Shown here: in pieces, positions 62,201-64,000 of the stretch
Numbering within the stretch: the first letter of the stretch is position 1
Layout of the letters: each line of letters begins with the position of its first letter
Source of the DNA: an uncultured Spartobacteria bacterium
Lineage (GTDB): Bacteria; Verrucomicrobiota; Verrucomicrobiia; Chthoniobacterales; JAATET01
DNA: 64,000 nucleotides
Direction of reading: 5' to 3'
Assembly: GCA_938011325.1 (NCBI GenBank)
Contig: CALLUD010000006.1
Coordinates: 806,001 to 870,000, forward strand
The notes under the pieces: model-generated
Told to the model about the DNA's origin: nothing
Seen by the model: only the letters and a program-made list of their open reading frames with translations
Database searches by the model: none
Translations under genes and position numbers: made by a program

Positions 62201-63155
62201 GGTGTTCGGTGCGGAAGGGAGCGTCGATTTTTCCAATATCGAGCGGCCGGTCTTCGACCTCGCATTTGGCACGCGCAACGCGCTCGTGTTCCAGGATGAA
62301 GCGATCACCCTGCGCATCTCGAGCCGTATTGATCTCGATGGTCCGATCGACGCCGCGACGGTGAGCGGCGACGTCTTCGTTACACGCAGCCGGTTCTACA
62401 AGGACATCGACATCCTGCCGATCGGTCTGCCAGGTCGTCCCGCGCCGCAGCCTCCCGAAGCTCCGCAGGCACCGGGAATTTCCCAGCCTCCGTTGCGAGA
62501 CTGGAAGTTCGACATCGATGTGCAGACGGCGGATCCCTTTCTGGTTCAGGGAAACCTCGCGAACGGTCGCATCGTCGTCGACCTGCACATCGGAGGCACC
62601 GGGATGAACCCATGGGTGGACGGCAGCGTGCATCTCGAGCAGCTCCGCACTTCGCTGCCGTTCAGCACGCTCGAGATCGACAACGGGCTGGTCTATTTCA
62701 CCAGGGACCGGCCGTTCCTTCCGCAGTTCGACATTCGCGGCACGTCGCAGATTCGTGATTACGACATCACCGCCTACGTCTACGGCACGATGAGCGACCC
62801 GAAGGCGGAGTTCACGAGCAACCCACCGTTGCCGCAGACGGAGATTGTGACGCTCATCGCGACCGGCGTGACATCCGAGGAGCTCGCGGGAAATCCAAGC
62901 GTCATCGCCGGGAAGGCCGCGACCATCCTGTTCCAGAAGATTTATCGCTCCATCTTCAAGTCGAAGGAGCACGGTCCACAGCAGGAGACGCTGCTCAGCC
63001 GCCTCGACTTCGAGTTGGGCACGACAGACCCGCGTACTGGTCGCCAGGGCATCGGCATGCGATACCCGCTCACGGACAACATTATACTGACGAGCGGCGT
63101 GGACGTGGGCGGAGATTTTCGGGGGCAGGTGAAATACCTGATTCGTTTCCGATGA
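59286..63155 (+). CDS. tamB: Translocation and assembly module protein TamB
   Basis: Large envelope protein of 1289 residues. One N-terminal membrane anchor (IGLVFLGLLALLILFH) is followed by a very long region of beta strands with short repeats (LSAS-, VxGxVxA-like), as in AsmA/TamB hydrophobic grooves that carry lipids between membranes. The DUF490 domain at the C-terminus contains VDGSVHLEQLRTSLPF and the family end VDVGGDFRGQVKYLIRFR. The last codons overlap tamA (ATGA). Confidence 0.93.
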   Translation: MTKGGGHPPRMHRLYRWLKRIGLVFLGLLALLILFHRPLIFEGTRYFVVRAAKQQNLDIDYDIGGSIFSTLTVSNLKATPTEPGPIQRLEIGNIDLRYSLWDAIRNGLPALLELVQVQDVYIELTPSEEPPPEKQEEPQEFKFPALFPKTLQLENINFLSHGRDGDTVLEGLWFTLLPDKPGVLKVQTLDIPGVHRWSEIRGDTTFRDRNLLLTNLDIGGEIALERFNLDASQLDEQQLGIALEGRLFDAAIDLHIRINNLNKTNDLTARLLLEGLVLQRVWDYLNLEIPCTGTLNLVAADFSGRPDEPATWNGTAGLRAKALATDVQPIGDVLLGISVKNASAHLDLLATLDAQNKAAVLAAASLPETLEVFAETPVEGSLALRLGDLSAATATMANPITGSGAGVIEFRLADGIAFASGQIRGERLASTGAEISAFALQLEASRRLQTEEGAPPLADTSAELTLGATNVRYEDYAIDSAGFALTLQETNVSLRLLNVRRGSNHITVSGECTLPEDLQSFEDFPWTAMIDVQTPRLEEFVAEGSALDLHGALQIQGSAEANAADIRGSFDITGRDIVINGLEVPTIDGNVRVADNAAQLPSLRIAFNEDNGITASGRVQLSEPFAYEGSLAVNLTDLSIFDPFSPQSLAGSLSIAWSGSGNVREMQHSGSGNLTLTNGQFGDQTELEARIEANYTPDRIDVPVLQAKAEMGGLAATLHWSNNQLAIRDLVGRLQDLTVFTGSATLPLDLTHYDDPEQLLPSDGAVDIALEVPQIHLPQILERLGQDEAPVSGTVRATVAAHGTIDELTASLSVVANNLKAVAAADVQPADVSLNLTLANDRLTADGRITQPRINPLIISGGIPFDLAEIRRTQKIPPDTPLDLDIRMVDSSLGFVASLVPAIRYLQGTAGVDISVSGTVANPRLSGTVDADIKNLSLHNEGLPPITNVVVRIDSTTERLTVSQFRGEMGGGVFGAEGSVDFSNIERPVFDLAFGTRNALVFQDEAITLRISSRIDLDGPIDAATVSGDVFVTRSRFYKDIDILPIGLPGRPAPQPPEAPQAPGISQPPLRDWKFDIDVQTADPFLVQGNLANGRIVVDLHIGGTGMNPWVDGSVHLEQLRTSLPFSTLEIDNGLVYFTRDRPFLPQFDIRGTSQIRDYDITAYVYGTMSDPKAEFTSNPPLPQTEIVTLIATGVTSEELAGNPSVIAGKAATILFQKIYRSIFKSKEHGPQQETLLSRLDFELGTTDPRTGRQGIGMRYPLTDNIILTSGVDVGGDFRGQVKYLIRFR

Positions 63156-64000
63156 GGCGCGGGGCGATTTTCTTCGCGGCCTGCGTCTTCACCGCCCGCG
63201 CGGCGTTTTCACAAGTGCCGGATCTGGATCTTCCCGACGCACCGCTGAGCGATGTGCCACCTGCACTTTCCGCAAAGCGAAAGGAGTCCCTGCATGTGAA
63301 GTATGTCGGGAACAAGGTCTTCACCGATGCCCAGTTGCGAAAGGGACTGGAGCAGCAATACACGAATATCGAGAGCTTCGGACTCAATTCCGCGAGCGCC
63401 TACGATATGGCGTATTTCCTCGAGGTTTACTACCGCAAGCGCGGCTACTCGCAGGTCGAGGTGCAGGAGACGATCACGGGGCCCTGGTCGTTGCAGCTCG
63501 AGATTCGGGAAGGTCCTCTCACGAAGCTTGGCACGGTAACGATCGTCGGCAACGAGAGCTACAGCGGGGAGGAGCTTCGGAAATATCTGCTCGGCCCGCT
63601 CAAAGAGTGGTTCCCGCGGATCAAGCGCGATACGGATCTGCCGTTCGTCGAAACGCTCATCGAGGACGGCGCGGGACTGATCCAGCGGCTCTACGGAGCG
63701 GAGGGATTTCTCGACGCGGTCGTCGATCCTCCGGAAATCACCTACAATCCCGACTTCACGATCGCCGACGTCGAGGTGCGCATCCACGAGGGCACGCAAT
63801 ATCGGTTCGGCGAAATCGCTTTCGTCGGCAACACCGTCTTTCCCGACGACGTGTTGCGCGAAACGGTTCAAAAGGACATCGAGGAGCCATTTACCGAGGG
63901 CCGCGCCGCAGCGGCCGTGCGGGCGATCGAGGACTACTACCAGGCGCACGGCTACTACACGGCCGCAGCAACGGTGCACGCGGAGGCGCCAAACGTAGGC
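63152..64000 (+). CDS. tamA: TamA/BamA-like outer-membrane protein, N-terminal part
   Basis: The first 283 residues of an Omp85-family protein, cut by the window end. A signal peptide (about 1-20) precedes POTRA domains seen in SLHVKYVGNKVFTDAQLRKG, KLGTVTIVGNESYSGEELRK and RFGEIAFVGNTVFPDDVLRE. The beta-barrel would follow outside. Position behind tamB supports TamA rather than BamA. Confidence 0.87.
   Translation, partial: MRRGAIFFAACVFTARAAFSQVPDLDLPDAPLSDVPPALSAKRKESLHVKYVGNKVFTDAQLRKGLEQQYTNIESFGLNSASAYDMAYFLEVYYRKRGYSQVEVQETITGPWSLQLEIREGPLTKLGTVTIVGNESYSGEELRKYLLGPLKEWFPRIKRDTDLPFVETLIEDGAGLIQRLYGAEGFLDAVVDPPEITYNPDFTIADVEVRIHEGTQYRFGEIAFVGNTVFPDDVLRETVQKDIEEPFTEGRAAAAVRAIEDYYQAHGYYTAAATVHAEAPNVG

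Overview
The window is GC-rich, densely coded bacterial chromosome with a Gram-negative envelope. Present are KDO and heptose enzymes (kdsB, gmhB-like), a TamA/TamB outer-membrane assembly pair, many lipoproteins and a BcsC-type outer-membrane porin. Planctomycetes-Verrucomicrobia-type signatures are a PEP-CTERM sorting signal, a pseudopilin-like protein with an H-X9-DG motif, a Cys-type sulfatase, a sialate O-acetylesterase and NHL-repeat proteins. My best guess is a Verrucomicrobiota chromosome; the genus cannot be read from the sequence. No tRNA, rRNA, CRISPR array, insertion sequence or prophage was recognised.

Layout. 1-6.5 kb: glycan-type secreted proteins, a membrane nucleotide cyclase, a VTT-family membrane protein, a secreted protein with an unusual insertion, and a lipoprotein. 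6.5-11.7 kb: yebC, then class II aldolase, HAD phosphatase and class I aldolase, separated by clear terminators, then a decayed NHL-repeat gene. 11.7-20.1 kb: NUDIX hydrolase, two lipoproteins, a GT4 glycosyltransferase, a minus-strand TPR/RNase H-like pair, a phosphodiester glycosidase, a sulfatase and a fused rsmA-NUDIX gene. 20.3-25.8 kb: one tightly overlapping plus-strand series of sppA, CPBP protease, thiL, corA, MGDG-synthase-like glycosyltransferase and HAD hydrolase. 25.9-28.1 kb: argS and a ptsN-like gene on the minus strand.

28.3-38.5 kb is the most distinctive region, a cellulose-type exopolysaccharide operon. It opens with two tandem paralogous ParA/TraL-like ATPases and a small coiled-coil protein with a C-terminal membrane anchor. 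Then come bcsA (with a PilZ domain), bcsB, bcsZ (GH8 endoglucanase) and a bcsC-like porin, followed by gmhB-like and kdsB. The three-gene front module resembles the TraL/TraM pair of conjugative systems and may position the synthase in the cell.

39.9-46.6 kb: L,D-transpeptidase, a class A penicillin-binding protein with a degenerate transpeptidase site and no canonical start codon, CbiX-like chelatase, dcd, a bifunctional-nuclease-family gene, gamma-carbonic anhydrase-like protein and HU. 46.6-55.2 kb: membrane proteins, mdh, a PEP-CTERM repeat protein, a YjbQ-family protein, a pseudopilin/phosphoesterase-like pair and an ABC exporter. 55.2-59.2 kb: amtB-glnB behind a possible sigma-54 promoter, a possible 38-residue protein bounded by its own promoter and terminator, and an MFS transporter. 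59.3-64 kb: tamB and the start of tamA, which runs off the window.
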